Source of the DNA: JBMNGN01 sp050949865
GTDB taxonomy: Bacteria > Bacillota > Syntrophomonadia > Syntrophomonadales > Syntrophomonadaceae
Length of the DNA stretch: 64,000 nt
Direction: 5' to 3'
Assembly: GCA_050949865.1 (NCBI GenBank)
Contig: JBMNGN010000004.1
Location: forward strand, 248,001-312,000
Shown here in pieces: positions 26,651 through 35,161 of the stretch (within the stretch, counting starts at the first letter, position 1; every line of letters begins with the position of its first letter). Position numbers and translations under genes: made by a program. The notes beneath the pieces are model-generated. The model was not told the DNA's origin. It did no database searches and saw only the letters and a program-made list of their open reading frames with translations.

Positions 26651-29600
26651 TTAGATTTCGGTTATTTCAAGCTTCAGGGTATTTTTTTCTATTTTACCCT
26701 GTATCCTGACCCGCCCGTCTTTTACTTCGTATAGTTTATGATTAATCAGGAGCCTTCCATTATAAGGCAGGTTGTTTTCATCCAGGACTGATAGTCTGAA
26801 TATCCCTGCTCCTTCTTGAGATTTGGGAAAAACACAGCCAATAGCAAGATTGTTCTCTATATATACCGGTTGGGTTTGAACGGTAGTAATACTCGCGGTT
26901 AATAAATATTCACTGCTCTTACGCTCAAATAGACTTAGGGTAGCTGAACTATAAACGATAATCTCCCATACCCCTGGCTTAGGTTTATCCGCCGCAAGCA
27001 CCACTTCCCTTTTCGGCTCTAATCCATTTTGGGCCAATCCGGCATAACTGCTGACCGCATATTCTCTTCCTGACGGATCATAGACATGAATCCTGGCCCG
27101 GCCCTGCAAATCTGACAGGGTCCCCATTATCCTGAGCTTCATTTCCAGCTTCTCAGTATAATCCGGGATCTCCAGGTAATATCTCTTCATCTGCCCGGCT
27201 TCCAAAGAACCGTATTCAGCATATTCATTGCTTCGGTCAAATTTATACGGAACCACAACGGTATTGAAAAACCCGATCTTATTATTTATATCCCCGTTTA
27301 AAACCCCGGTTAACAGTCCGGTATATAAGCCCGGCTGGTCCGGCAAATAATACTCCACTTCCATTACTCTTTCCCCTAATGGTGCTACCTGAACCTGGCT
27401 GTAGGGAATACGAATCCACTCTGCATCGGTGGTCCAATCAATAAATAAGCTTTCATTGTGAGCATTATCAATACTAAGCTGGACAATTCCAGGTTGATAG
27501 TGCCGGGCATAAAGCCCTCTTGCATTACCATATAGATTGGTCCTGGCACTTGCCAGCCACGGCCGGGGCAGTTCCTGGGCTTTTTGCAATTGCTCCCAGG
27601 TATCCTTAGCATTGATTAAACCATGTCCTTGTTCTATTGTTCCTAATCCTTCGATTTGATTGGCACCATCCAACAGGCCTTGTTTAATCATGGCCGCATT
27701 AAACACCATACCTTTTTTCAACATTCCTTCCATTAATAGAGCAATGGTTCCGGCAACAAACGGAGAAGCCATGCTGGTACCTTCCCGCAGCATATAGTAC
27801 TGGCCTGACCATACCGGGGATGTAGATACTGCGGATCCGGGGGCCAGGATGTCCGGCTTAAGGCTTCCATCCCGGTTGGGCCCGGCAGAATTAAAAAACC
27901 ACATCCCCTCGGACGGGGTACTCCACCCGTAATCTGTACTCCACATCTCAGGGGTTATATAGGCACCAACTGAAATAATATTACTGATATCACCAGGGGT
28001 AGCTATAGTAGACAGTCCAGGTCCCCCATTGCCGCTCGCAGCGCAGATTACATTACTCCGGGCTAAATCATTCAGAGTCCGGCAGAATTTCTCATATTGA
28101 GGACCATCCTGGTAATACTGCCCCAGGCTGATATTAATAACATCAGCACCCTTTTGTACGGCATAATTTACCCCCTGCAAAAGGGTATCATAATTAGTCT
28201 TACCCGAACTATCCAGGACTTTGATGGCCATCAATCTGGCCCCTGGGGCAACCCCTTGGATATCGCCGTTAGCCGCTATAATACCTGCAACATGGGTACC
28301 GTGTCCCAGGTTGTCATAACCGAAAACCACATACTCTCCGCTGGGACTAATCTCGGTAAGTACAAATGGAAAGCCGTGGGACAGCTGAGAGGTAACCGGA
28401 AAAGAGGCATAGTTGAAGTTATTTCCCCCGTAAACAAATAACGGGGTTTCATCAGCCATACTGTTATTGTTATTGGTATCTACAAAAACCACATCATATA
28501 AACCGGCTTGCCGGGAATCAACCAGCAAAACCATGATTTGATCGTCAGTTAGGCCGTTACCGGTAAAATCAATAGATTTCCCTAATACAATTTCCGCTTC
28601 GTTCCAAAAACCATAACGGTATTTTCCACTGACTGATTGGGTAGTAGGAAGGGTTATTCTCCCTCTTTCAGGGATCTGGATTGAATTATTGGCCGCAACC
28701 GCTTCATAAGGGCTATAGACCCTGCCTTCATCAGTAAAATTTACCCAGTCTATTATTTTCCGGTAGTAGTTGGTAGTCCTTTGCAGGTCGGGATGCAAAA
28801 TATCTATCCCCGAATCAATGACTGCTACTACCAGGTCTTCTCCGGTTAGCTGCTGCTCTGATTGGATGGCATCGATCCCGATAATCGTCTTGTTAACCTT
28901 TAAGCTTAATTCCGGTTGTTCATAGGAAGCGGGGGCGGATTCCCCTGCCTGAGCTGTGAAGGGATTATCGGCTTCTACCGGGCTCTGGAGGCCCTTTTTC
29001 GGTTTGCGGGCAATCTGCAGATCCATGTATTGATCTTCATATACCAACCGGGCAAATACAATTTCCCCCTGGCTATTTACGTTGAAATTAATGAATCCCA
29101 CCGCAGAGTCTTCAAAGCCATTGACTACTCTATTTTGTTCCACCAGCACCGCATCAGCAGCCTGCTTAAACAACCTGTTTTTCCCCAAAACTTCTATTTC
29201 CAATATACCGTTATCGGAATTAACCAAGGTGCCCTTAAAATCATATAAAATACCCTTTATATCCATCATCCGGGTTATTAACACCGCTGCTTCCTGCCGC
29301 TTAAGCGGCTCATCGGGCTGGAAGTTTTCCTCAGAATAACCGTCAAGCAGGCCCAGTGAATAAGCGGCAGATAACTCTTTAAGGGCCTCAGGGGATAAAT
29401 CAGCTTGTTTAATAAAAGGGGGCAGGGTTAATTGTTCTTTAAATGAATTGGGCAACAAAACCCGGCCGAGTATGGCAATAGCCTCTCCCCGTAGTAATGC
29501 TGCTTCCGGCTCGAAAGCGGCAAAACTATCATCAGCTAAATCCATCTCCCGGGCAATTTCGATAAAACCCTTGGCCCAGAATTCCATTTCCACATCAGCA

Positions 29601-29902
29601 TAAGAGGATACCCCATTGGCCAATGAGGCTGCATCCTCGCCATGACCCAGGGCTCCTACAAGCATTTTAGTAAATTCAGCCCGCGAAATAACCCTTTCCG
29701 GCCTAAACGAACCATCATCATACCCGTTTAATATCCCCAGGCTTTTCAGGTGGGCAATTTCTATCCTGGCCGGGTTATTTTCCGTATCAGGGAAATCCCG
29801 GGCTTCAGCTGGGCAAGCGAACAATCCAATCCCTAAAATGGTTACTGCCAGTAGAATATAAACCTGTCTATGTAAATAAGAAAAACTCCTAAATCCCTGC
29901 AT
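26651..29902 (-). CDS. SLH-anchored subtilisin-like serine protease
   Basis: About 1083 residues from the ATG at 29902 (GGGGAGCGGT before it; the frame to 30022 is not needed). Signal peptide (about 1-34), three SLH modules (about 36-215) for binding wall polysaccharide, then an S8 peptidase: Asp in VAVIDSGIDILHPD (about 363), His in GHGTHVAGI (about 535), oxyanion Asn in AASGNGGPG, Ser in GTSMASPFVAG (about 710). The Asp-His distance of about 170 residues is far longer than in subtilisin, indicating an inserted domain. The C-terminal part has beta-rich domains. It lies between the TolC-like gene and the pump operon. Confidence 0.92.
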   Translation of the reverse strand: MQGFRSFSYLHRQVYILLAVTILGIGLFACPAEARDFPDTENNPARIEIAHLKSLGILNGYDDGSFRPERVISRAEFTKMLVGALGHGEDAASLANGVSSYADVEMEFWAKGFIEIAREMDLADDSFAAFEPEAALLRGEAIAILGRVLLPNSFKEQLTLPPFIKQADLSPEALKELSAAYSLGLLDGYSEENFQPDEPLKRQEAAVLITRMMDIKGILYDFKGTLVNSDNGILEIEVLGKNRLFKQAADAVLVEQNRVVNGFEDSAVGFINFNVNSQGEIVFARLVYEDQYMDLQIARKPKKGLQSPVEADNPFTAQAGESAPASYEQPELSLKVNKTIIGIDAIQSEQQLTGEDLVVAVIDSGIDILHPDLQRTTNYYRKIIDWVNFTDEGRVYSPYEAVAANNSIQIPERGRITLPTTQSVSGKYRYGFWNEAEIVLGKSIDFTGNGLTDDQIMVLLVDSRQAGLYDVVFVDTNNNNSMADETPLFVYGGNNFNYASFPVTSQLSHGFPFVLTEISPSGEYVVFGYDNLGHGTHVAGIIAANGDIQGVAPGARLMAIKVLDSSGKTNYDTLLQGVNYAVQKGADVINISLGQYYQDGPQYEKFCRTLNDLARSNVICAASGNGGPGLSTIATPGDISNIISVGAYITPEMWSTDYGWSTPSEGMWFFNSAGPNRDGSLKPDILAPGSAVSTSPVWSGQYYMLREGTSMASPFVAGTIALLMEGMLKKGMVFNAAMIKQGLLDGANQIEGLGTIEQGHGLINAKDTWEQLQKAQELPRPWLASARTNLYGNARGLYARHYQPGIVQLSIDNAHNESLFIDWTTDAEWIRIPYSQVQVAPLGERVMEVEYYLPDQPGLYTGLLTGVLNGDINNKIGFFNTVVVPYKFDRSNEYAEYGSLEAGQMKRYYLEIPDYTEKLEMKLRIMGTLSDLQGRARIHVYDPSGREYAVSSYAGLAQNGLEPKREVVLAADKPKPGVWEIIVYSSATLSLFERKSSEYLLTASITTVQTQPVYIENNLAIGCVFPKSQEGAGIFRLSVLDENNLPYNGRLLINHKLYEVKDGRVRIQGKIEKNTLKLEITEI

Positions 29903-30034
29903 ACCGCTCCCCGAATCCCAATAAAAAAACAATATTAGTGGTTTATCTCCATCTTTATAAATACGCAATAAGTGTGTGCTCCTTACATTCAAACCGCGGA
30001 AAATTTTGGTTTTCCCAAGCAAGGTATAAAAGCC

Positions 30035-31141
30035 TTATCTTAAGGAATAAATACAATTTTTAAGACAGGCTTTTAAAATATTATAGTTGTAGATACATTC
30101 AGACAGCTGGGCTTCGGCAACCTTCACATCGTCAGAGGCCTTCTGCAGTTCATCCAATGTGGACATGCCCAATTCATAGCTGAGCTGGGTTAATCGATAC
30201 GCTTCATAGCTCAGCTCAACCGCCTTTTGCAAGTACTCATATTGCTCTTCGGCAGCTTTCAGGCTGAGGTAGGATTGATTAACCGCGGTAATCACATTAT
30301 TCCTGGTCTGGCTTAACACTAAGTCAGCCATTACCGCATCTTGCTCGGCGGTCTTGGTATCACCGTAGCTGGAGGTGTAATAGTTTTTAATAAACTCATA
30401 GGTCCACTGGGCGATGGCAGCGTTATCCTCGGCTTGAATCAGAGAACTTTCCTCTAACATAGCCCGATCAAGCAGCTGCTGAAGATCAAACTCTTCCCGG
30501 CTAAAGCTGAAGCTGCCCTGGGGCTCAACAACCGTCTGCAAATCTATTCCTAACACTTTGTTTAGTTCCAGCATCTTTTGTTTATAGTTGTTTTGGGCTG
30601 CAGTCAAGGCTGCTCGGGCTCCGGCCTGGGCGGCCTCTGCTTTTAATACCTCTATTTTGGCGACTGAGCCCACTTCAAACCGGATATTAGTCAGCTTCAG
30701 CTGCTCATCCGCCCTCTTCAAGGCATTTTCGGCAATCTCCAGGTTTTCTTTAGCTTTAAGCAGCTCATAAAATGCACTTTCGGCCTGTATCTTTACCCCG
30801 TTAAGCGTTACCTGGTATAAACGTTCAGCCTGCTCTCCCTGCCGCTCAGCTATTCGCGGTTTTAAATCCGCGGCAAGGCGCTCCTGAAAAGTACTGCCCT
30901 GGTATTCATTGATCGTGCGGCTTAACGTCTTGGCATAGGCATAGGCAACATCTTTCTTCTTTTTATCCGCCTGGGCTATCTTAACCTGCAGGTTATTCTC
31001 CAGGGCCAGTTCCACTGCCTGCTCAATGGTCATTTTATGTATTTTGGAGCTGTCCTCCTGGGTATGAACTGGAATAGCTGAAAAACCCAGCAGCATTATA
31101 CCCAAAACCAGAAGTGCTCCTGCCCGTTTAATCACCACCAA
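30035..31141 (-). CDS. TolC-family outer-membrane-efflux-like protein
   Basis: 368 residues with a signal peptide (about 1-27, ending PVHTQ), then MTIEQAVELALENNLQVKIA, the hallmark first helix of OEP domains, and a second repeat, with long Ala/Gln/Leu helices able to form the coiled-coil barrel. TolC proteins are usually 420-490 residues, and the beta-strand insertions that span an outer membrane look short here. Starts TTG 31141 or GTG 31138 follow AAGGGGGG. Its promoter and operator mirror those of the RND operon, so it is probably the pump partner. Surface role in a Firmicute is uncertain. Confidence 0.85.
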   Translation of the reverse strand: MVVIKRAGALLVLGIMLLGFSAIPVHTQEDSSKIHKMTIEQAVELALENNLQVKIAQADKKKKDVAYAYAKTLSRTINEYQGSTFQERLAADLKPRIAERQGEQAERLYQVTLNGVKIQAESAFYELLKAKENLEIAENALKRADEQLKLTNIRFEVGSVAKIEVLKAEAAQAGARAALTAAQNNYKQKMLELNKVLGIDLQTVVEPQGSFSFSREEFDLQQLLDRAMLEESSLIQAEDNAAIAQWTYEFIKNYYTSSYGDTKTAEQDAVMADLVLSQTRNNVITAVNQSYLSLKAAEEQYEYLQKAVELSYEAYRLTQLSYELGMSTLDELQKASDDVKVAEAQLSECIYNYNILKACLKNCIYSLR

Positions 31142-31161
31142 AGTATCCCCCCTTAAAGAAT

Positions 31162-31182
31162 TCCGACTCGCTGGTCAGTTAT
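31162..31182 (-). promoter_or_regulatory. Second TetR-type operator, upstream of the TolC-like gene
   Basis: This 21-base stretch matches the 21 bases 26481-26501 at the RND operon in 16 positions and lies at almost the same distance from the -10 box (four versus six bases). The palindrome is imperfect, so binding may be weaker. Confidence 0.65.
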
Positions 31183-31186
31183 TGAC

Positions 31187-31216
31187 ATTATACCTGTATT
31201 ATTTTTGTAGGGTCAA
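31187..31216 (-). promoter_or_regulatory. Sigma-A promoter of the TolC-like gene
   Basis: TTGACC (31211-31216) and TATAAT (31187-31192) on the minus strand, spacer 18 bp, the same geometry as the efflux operon promoter at 26508-26537. Confidence 0.8.
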
Positions 31217-31287
31217 TGGGATTATTAACTATAAGGAAATTGCCCATATTTACCATTCTGCTTTGGGACTGTCCTTAGAGTTATTAA

Positions 31288-31327
31288 TAAAAAACGGAAG
31301 CCTAAGGTCATGAGATCCGGCTTCCGT
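31288..31327 (-). terminator. Terminator after beta-propeller gene
   Basis: 9-bp stem ACGGAAGCC / GGCTTCCGT (31294-31302 and 31319-31327) with a 16-base loop and TTTTTATT after it on the minus strand, 20 bp beyond the stop codon at 31347. Confidence 0.8.
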
Positions 31328-31346
31328 TCATAATTGGCTTACTATA

Positions 31347-32744
31347 CTAGATCCCTGATCTAATAACCACCGTCCTGGTGAAATCGTTCCACTCTACCGT
31401 ATAGCCGCCAGCAGCTTCGGTTACAAATCTAATTGGTACCATGGTTCTCCCGCTGGCAGCATGGATTTCGGGTTCCACATCCAGGGTGAAAGCTTCTCCA
31501 TTGCGGTAGGCAGTCGTGCTTCCAACCGTCAGTTGAATGGTGCTCAGGCCTTTGTTCCCGGTAACGGTGCGGGTTGCATCATTCCAGTTTATTTCCCAAC
31601 CCAGAATCTCAAAAATACGCCGCATTGGGACCAATACCCGGTCATTCTTAATATACGGCCTGGGATCAGTATAATATTCGCTCCCGTTAACCATTAGCTT
31701 GATCTCTGCATTGGCTGTTGGAGCAGGGTTTAGTTCCTGCACATATAAGTCAGCCATGTTGCCGCGCATAGCTATCCAGGCTATATATCCGTAACCGATT
31801 GCCGGCTGGACTTCGTAGGCATCCGAAACCGCCATCGGGGTAACCTTCATGGTGTTTAAATCCAACAGATACAGATCGGGATTCCCTCCACTAGTCTGCA
31901 GCCAGGCGGCATACTGGCCCGATATTACTGGCTGCACCTGGTTTATACTGCTGTCCGTAAGGCGAGTAGTCTTGTTTTGTTCAATATCATGCATCCATAT
32001 ATCATAGATACTGTTATTGGTCAATTTGCTGCCCCACAACTCCTCGAAGTAACTGTTGGCAGAAGTCACCCGTCTGCCGCCGGTTCCTTCTCTGATTTCC
32101 GCCCAGATTATCTTTTGCTCAAATATATTCAGGGACTGTTTATCACTGATATTGTCTCTAATAGTAAAAGTCTCCTGGGAGTTAAGGTTGTAGCCCTTTA
32201 TTACCTTATGGCCGCTGCTATAATCTATCCACACCAAATGAGTAGCGGATAAAGCCGGTTCGATTTGATCCGCGTAATTGCCTTCAAACTTCTTTTGTTC
32301 CCCCTTGGTTAAATTATGCAATATAAGGTTCGCCTTGCCCCCGGTGTACTCTTCCCATACCACATAATCTCCGTGCATCTTAATGTTTTTCTTGATCGCA
32401 TAAGTGTTATCAATCCTGGAGCTAGTCTTTGCTTCAATATCGTATATATGTACTTCGGAATAGGACCCCCGGTTTCTTATGTATACTAATTGGTTCTCAT
32501 AGGCATCAAACGACTGAATATTAGTCTTATCAATGGCCATATTATTAAAAGTACCGTCAGCCTTATTCCATATTTTAAAATACCGTTCCTGCCCTTGCTG
32601 TTCCAGCACTACTCCTCCCCATTCTGTAAGAACCATTTTTACCGGATTGGCATCCTTTTCCAGAACCTCGGCTGCCACCGGGGAAGCCACGGCTAATAGG
32701 CAAATCATCATTGCAGCTATAACCATATTCTGAAAAACCTTCAT
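31347..32744 (-). CDS. Secreted TolB-like beta-propeller with copper-amine-oxidase-like domain
   Basis: 465 residues: signal peptide (about 1-25), then repeated blades of the type VVWEEYTGGKANLILHNL (TolB/DPP-like propeller, about 30-340), then a copper amine oxidase N-terminal-like domain (VNGSEYYTDPRPYIKNDRVL, VPMRRIFEILGWEINWND, MVPIRFVTEAAGGYTVEWND). The last domain is common in exported Clostridia proteins and is thought to bind wall or ligands; it has no oxidase activity. AGGAGG precedes the ATG. It is transcribed divergently from ctpA. Confidence 0.82.
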   Translation of the reverse strand: MKVFQNMVIAAMMICLLAVASPVAAEVLEKDANPVKMVLTEWGGVVLEQQGQERYFKIWNKADGTFNNMAIDKTNIQSFDAYENQLVYIRNRGSYSEVHIYDIEAKTSSRIDNTYAIKKNIKMHGDYVVWEEYTGGKANLILHNLTKGEQKKFEGNYADQIEPALSATHLVWIDYSSGHKVIKGYNLNSQETFTIRDNISDKQSLNIFEQKIIWAEIREGTGGRRVTSANSYFEELWGSKLTNNSIYDIWMHDIEQNKTTRLTDSSINQVQPVISGQYAAWLQTSGGNPDLYLLDLNTMKVTPMAVSDAYEVQPAIGYGYIAWIAMRGNMADLYVQELNPAPTANAEIKLMVNGSEYYTDPRPYIKNDRVLVPMRRIFEILGWEINWNDATRTVTGNKGLSTIQLTVGSTTAYRNGEAFTLDVEPEIHAASGRTMVPIRFVTEAAGGYTVEWNDFTRTVVIRSGI

Positions 32745-32868
32745 AAAACATATTGCCTCCTCTTCTAGAATTTACTAATCCTATTTTAATCCCTTTTCTT
32801 GCCGAAAGCTATAAGCAGATAATCCCAACATTAGCCTTATGGTATATTACCGGGTTTTTCTCCCCTGG

Positions 32869-32898
32869 TTGTAATTTCATGCCGGCGACTGGTATTAT
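32869..32898 (+). promoter_or_regulatory. Probable promoter of the CtpA-like gene
   Basis: TTGTAA (32869-32874) and TATTAT (32893-32898) with an 18-bp spacer, ending about 50 bp before the TTG start codon at 32951. Confidence 0.5.
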
Positions 32899-32950
32899 TA
32901 ATCTATAGCAGAACCAACTTAAGGTTCAGCTGGATAGGAGGAATTATACA

Positions 32951-34570
32951 TTGAGAGCAAAAGGAAGCATTTATACCCTTGGCTTGTCGACGGTGATAAT
33001 ACTTCTGCTTCTCACGTTGCCTGCCCAGGCATCAGTCATTGATGAAGTAAGAGATATTATCAAACATCAATATGTAGATGAGGTAGATGGTGACATACTG
33101 GACCAACCTACTATTGAGGAAATACTAACCGAACTTAATGATCCTTATTCAGCCTACATGGATGCGGAAGAGTACCGGGAGTTCCTTAACTCTATCGGCG
33201 ATGCCACCATAACGGGGATAGGAGTCCAGATCGAGGCGGTAAATGAAGGAATGCTGGTATTAAAGGTTTTTGCCGGTTCACCGGCTGATAAGGCAGGAAT
33301 TAAAAGCGGTGATATTATTAGCTCGGTAGATGGCTCTCCCTTATCCGGCCTGTCAACCGAACAGGGGGTTGCCCTGATCAGGGGCCCAAAAGACTCGGAA
33401 ATCAATCTCACCATAATGAGGGGTAATTCCACCCTCAATTTTAAAACCAAGCGTGATGATATATTAATTCCCTCGGTTGAAGGAATCATGATCGGCGATA
33501 GTATAGGCTACATAAGCATTGATTCCTTTGGGGAAGAAACCCCCTGGAATTTTGCCAGGGTTCTTTATGATCTTAAGGATGCCGACAGTTATATTATTGA
33601 TCTCCGCAACAACGGAGGCGGGTACGTGGATGCGGTTTTAGGCATAGCCGGACATTTCATTGGCGAGCAAACCGCAGTTAAAGCTAAAACCAGGAATAGG
33701 GGTTATGATTTTCATGCCCACAGATGGGGAGGGATCGTTGACAAGCCAGTGGTTCTTCTGGTTAACGAATACAGTGCCAGCGCTTCCGAAATACTAACCG
33801 CTGCTGCTAAGGACTATGGCAAAGCCCTGGTCATTGGCACCACTACCTTCGGCAAGGGGACTATACAAACCCTTTTCGTCGCAGGTGAAGGGGTATTAAA
33901 GCTTACCACTGCCCGTTTCTTTTCTCCCCGGGGAAATGCCATCGACCAGTTAGGGGTATCTCCGGATTTAACTATAATTGAGAATGACCCCCTGGATGCC
34001 GCCGCGCTGCTTTTGGGGTATAGCGAATATTCCCCGGATCCGGATGAACTGGTGACCATCAGGATTGGTCAAGAAGTTTACACCTTTGACCGCCGGATGG
34101 CAGTTAGTCCTGATTACTGGCCGGTGTTTAAGGAAATCATGGCCGCCCTGCCTGAGTATTCCCTGTACATGACCGGTCAAGGCAATAAATGGCAGGTCAC
34201 CTCTAAAGATGAATACAATTTTCTGCCTATTCTGTACCCGGGCTATACCCGGATGGAAAACCTAAAAGAGGTACCAACCAACAAGGACTTTATACTGACC
34301 TTCCAGGAAGCGATTGATAAAAATACAGTCAATAACCGTACTATAGAGCTGATTAGAATAGATACCGGTGAAAGGGTTAATATCATATTCCATTACCTGA
34401 GTCCCAGCAAACTGGTAGTATCCCCTTATAACCCCCTGGAGGCGGGGGAATACCTGCTGGTGGTCCAGCCTGGTATCAACCTGTCGGGTTCTGGTGAAAC
34501 ACCCGGAGGATTTATTACCCCCATTACAGTCAAAGAGGCAACCGGAGACACGGTTCTCCTGGTTGCCTAG
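32951..34570 (+). CDS. CtpA-type S41 serine protease with Ig-like tail
   Basis: 539 residues, TTG start with AGGAGG nine bases upstream. Signal peptide (about 1-28); short helical region; PDZ domain (GIGVQIEAVNEGMLVLKVFA, then GIKSGDIISSVDG); S41 catalytic core with NEYSASASEIL (Ser near 280) and FGKGTIQ (Lys near 305). A C-terminal domain (about 440-530; FILTFQEAIDKNTVNNRTIE, then LVVSPYNPLEAGEYLLVVQP) resembles the bacterial Ig-like Big_5 fold. Such proteases process exported or sporulation proteins. It is one of the few plus-strand genes. Confidence 0.9.
   Translation: MRAKGSIYTLGLSTVIILLLLTLPAQASVIDEVRDIIKHQYVDEVDGDILDQPTIEEILTELNDPYSAYMDAEEYREFLNSIGDATITGIGVQIEAVNEGMLVLKVFAGSPADKAGIKSGDIISSVDGSPLSGLSTEQGVALIRGPKDSEINLTIMRGNSTLNFKTKRDDILIPSVEGIMIGDSIGYISIDSFGEETPWNFARVLYDLKDADSYIIDLRNNGGGYVDAVLGIAGHFIGEQTAVKAKTRNRGYDFHAHRWGGIVDKPVVLLVNEYSASASEILTAAAKDYGKALVIGTTTFGKGTIQTLFVAGEGVLKLTTARFFSPRGNAIDQLGVSPDLTIIENDPLDAAALLLGYSEYSPDPDELVTIRIGQEVYTFDRRMAVSPDYWPVFKEIMAALPEYSLYMTGQGNKWQVTSKDEYNFLPILYPGYTRMENLKEVPTNKDFILTFQEAIDKNTVNNRTIELIRIDTGERVNIIFHYLSPSKLVVSPYNPLEAGEYLLVVQPGINLSGSGETPGGFITPITVKEATGDTVLLVA
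34537..34567 (+). terminator. Possible hairpin terminator overlapping the end of the ctpA-like gene
   Basis: GGCAACCGGAGA and TCTCCTGGTTGCC form a strong stem with one bulge, inside the last codons of the protease gene. Only a weak run (GGTTTTGGG) follows, so termination is uncertain. Confidence 0.4.
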
Positions 34571-34694
34571 GGTTTTGGGTATTAAATGGGGAGGACAGGA
34601 GCTGGATTGACAGTTTTCTTTCTGGCCCGTACGACCCTTTATGGGGATGGCTCAGGCCTAGAAGAGCAGCGATTAGCGGAATGAGAAAATCATA

Positions 34695-34760
34695 TTGACA
34701 AAGCCAAAAATATATGATACACAAAATTATAGTTTAGCACTCAACCGGTCTAAGTGCTGA
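34695..34760 (+). promoter_or_regulatory. Promoter with CIRCE-like HrcA operator
   Basis: A perfect TTGACA (34695-34700) is followed by poor -10 candidates (TACACA at 34718 with a 17-bp spacer). At 34734-34760 lies TTAGCACTC, nine bases, then AAGTGCTGA. This matches the CIRCE consensus TTAGCACTC-N9-GAGTGCTAA in 16 of 18 positions with the exact spacing. CIRCE normally sits around the transcription start of groES, dnaK or hrcA; none of these follows here. Confidence 0.6.
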
Positions 34761-35022
34761 TAATTAAACAAAATGATACTGGCAGTATTAATGTGCAGCG
34801 CCAAATCTATATTAGATTAGTAGAGCGGGGAGAATGATTTTGCGGGATAAACCTGGTTTTTACAGGTAGAATTCTTTGAATCCGACAGGCAGTCTCCCAT
34901 CAAGCACCATAAGGATAATACTCCTTTATCACCTTTGTTTTGTAATTAATGAAGTTAAATCATTGCAATAACCGGCTTTATTATAAGTACTAAAGCGCTG
35001 TATATTGATATACCGCGCTTTT
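34730..35022 (+). ncRNA. Candidate non-coding transcript in gene-poor region 34571-35161
   Basis: The 590-bp gap between ctpA and the next gene has no credible reading frame. A transcript from the CIRCE-bearing promoter would be about 290 nt, ending at the terminator at 34992-35022. Nested complementary segments are visible: GGGAGA 34828-34833 with TCTCCC 34893-34898, GGAT 34845-34848 with ATCC 34880-34883, and ACCTG 34851-34855 with CAGGT 34863-34867. This is inference from pattern. The alternatives are the leader of the gene at 35162 or the remains of a heat-shock gene. Confidence 0.3.
34992..35022 (+). terminator. Hairpin terminator or attenuator upstream of the fusion gene
   Basis: AAAGCGC and GCGCTTTTT flank an inner TATA-TTGA-TATA stem; T5 follows on the plus strand. 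It lies 140 bp before the start at 35162, so it could end a small transcript or attenuate the downstream genes. Confidence 0.55.
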
Positions 35023-35161
35023 TCTGTTGTTTTTAGTAAAAGCATGCGATTTTTCATGACAGGCTGTTCAACCTGAAATAGAAATTCATAAGCAGCTTAG
35101 CAAAATGATTTCTCAGGTTATTGGGAACGAGTTATTAATTTTTTTCTAACGGGGTGAAAAA

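Noticed and set aside
34770..34900. Short plus-strand peptides after the CIRCE-like site
   Set aside because: Frames of 11 and 15 codons only; none resembles GroES, Hsp20 or any heat-shock protein.
34800..35030. Known riboswitch class (c-di-GMP, preQ1, cobalamin) before the fusion gene
   Set aside because: I could not find the conserved core sequence of any of these classes; only generic stems and a terminator are visible.
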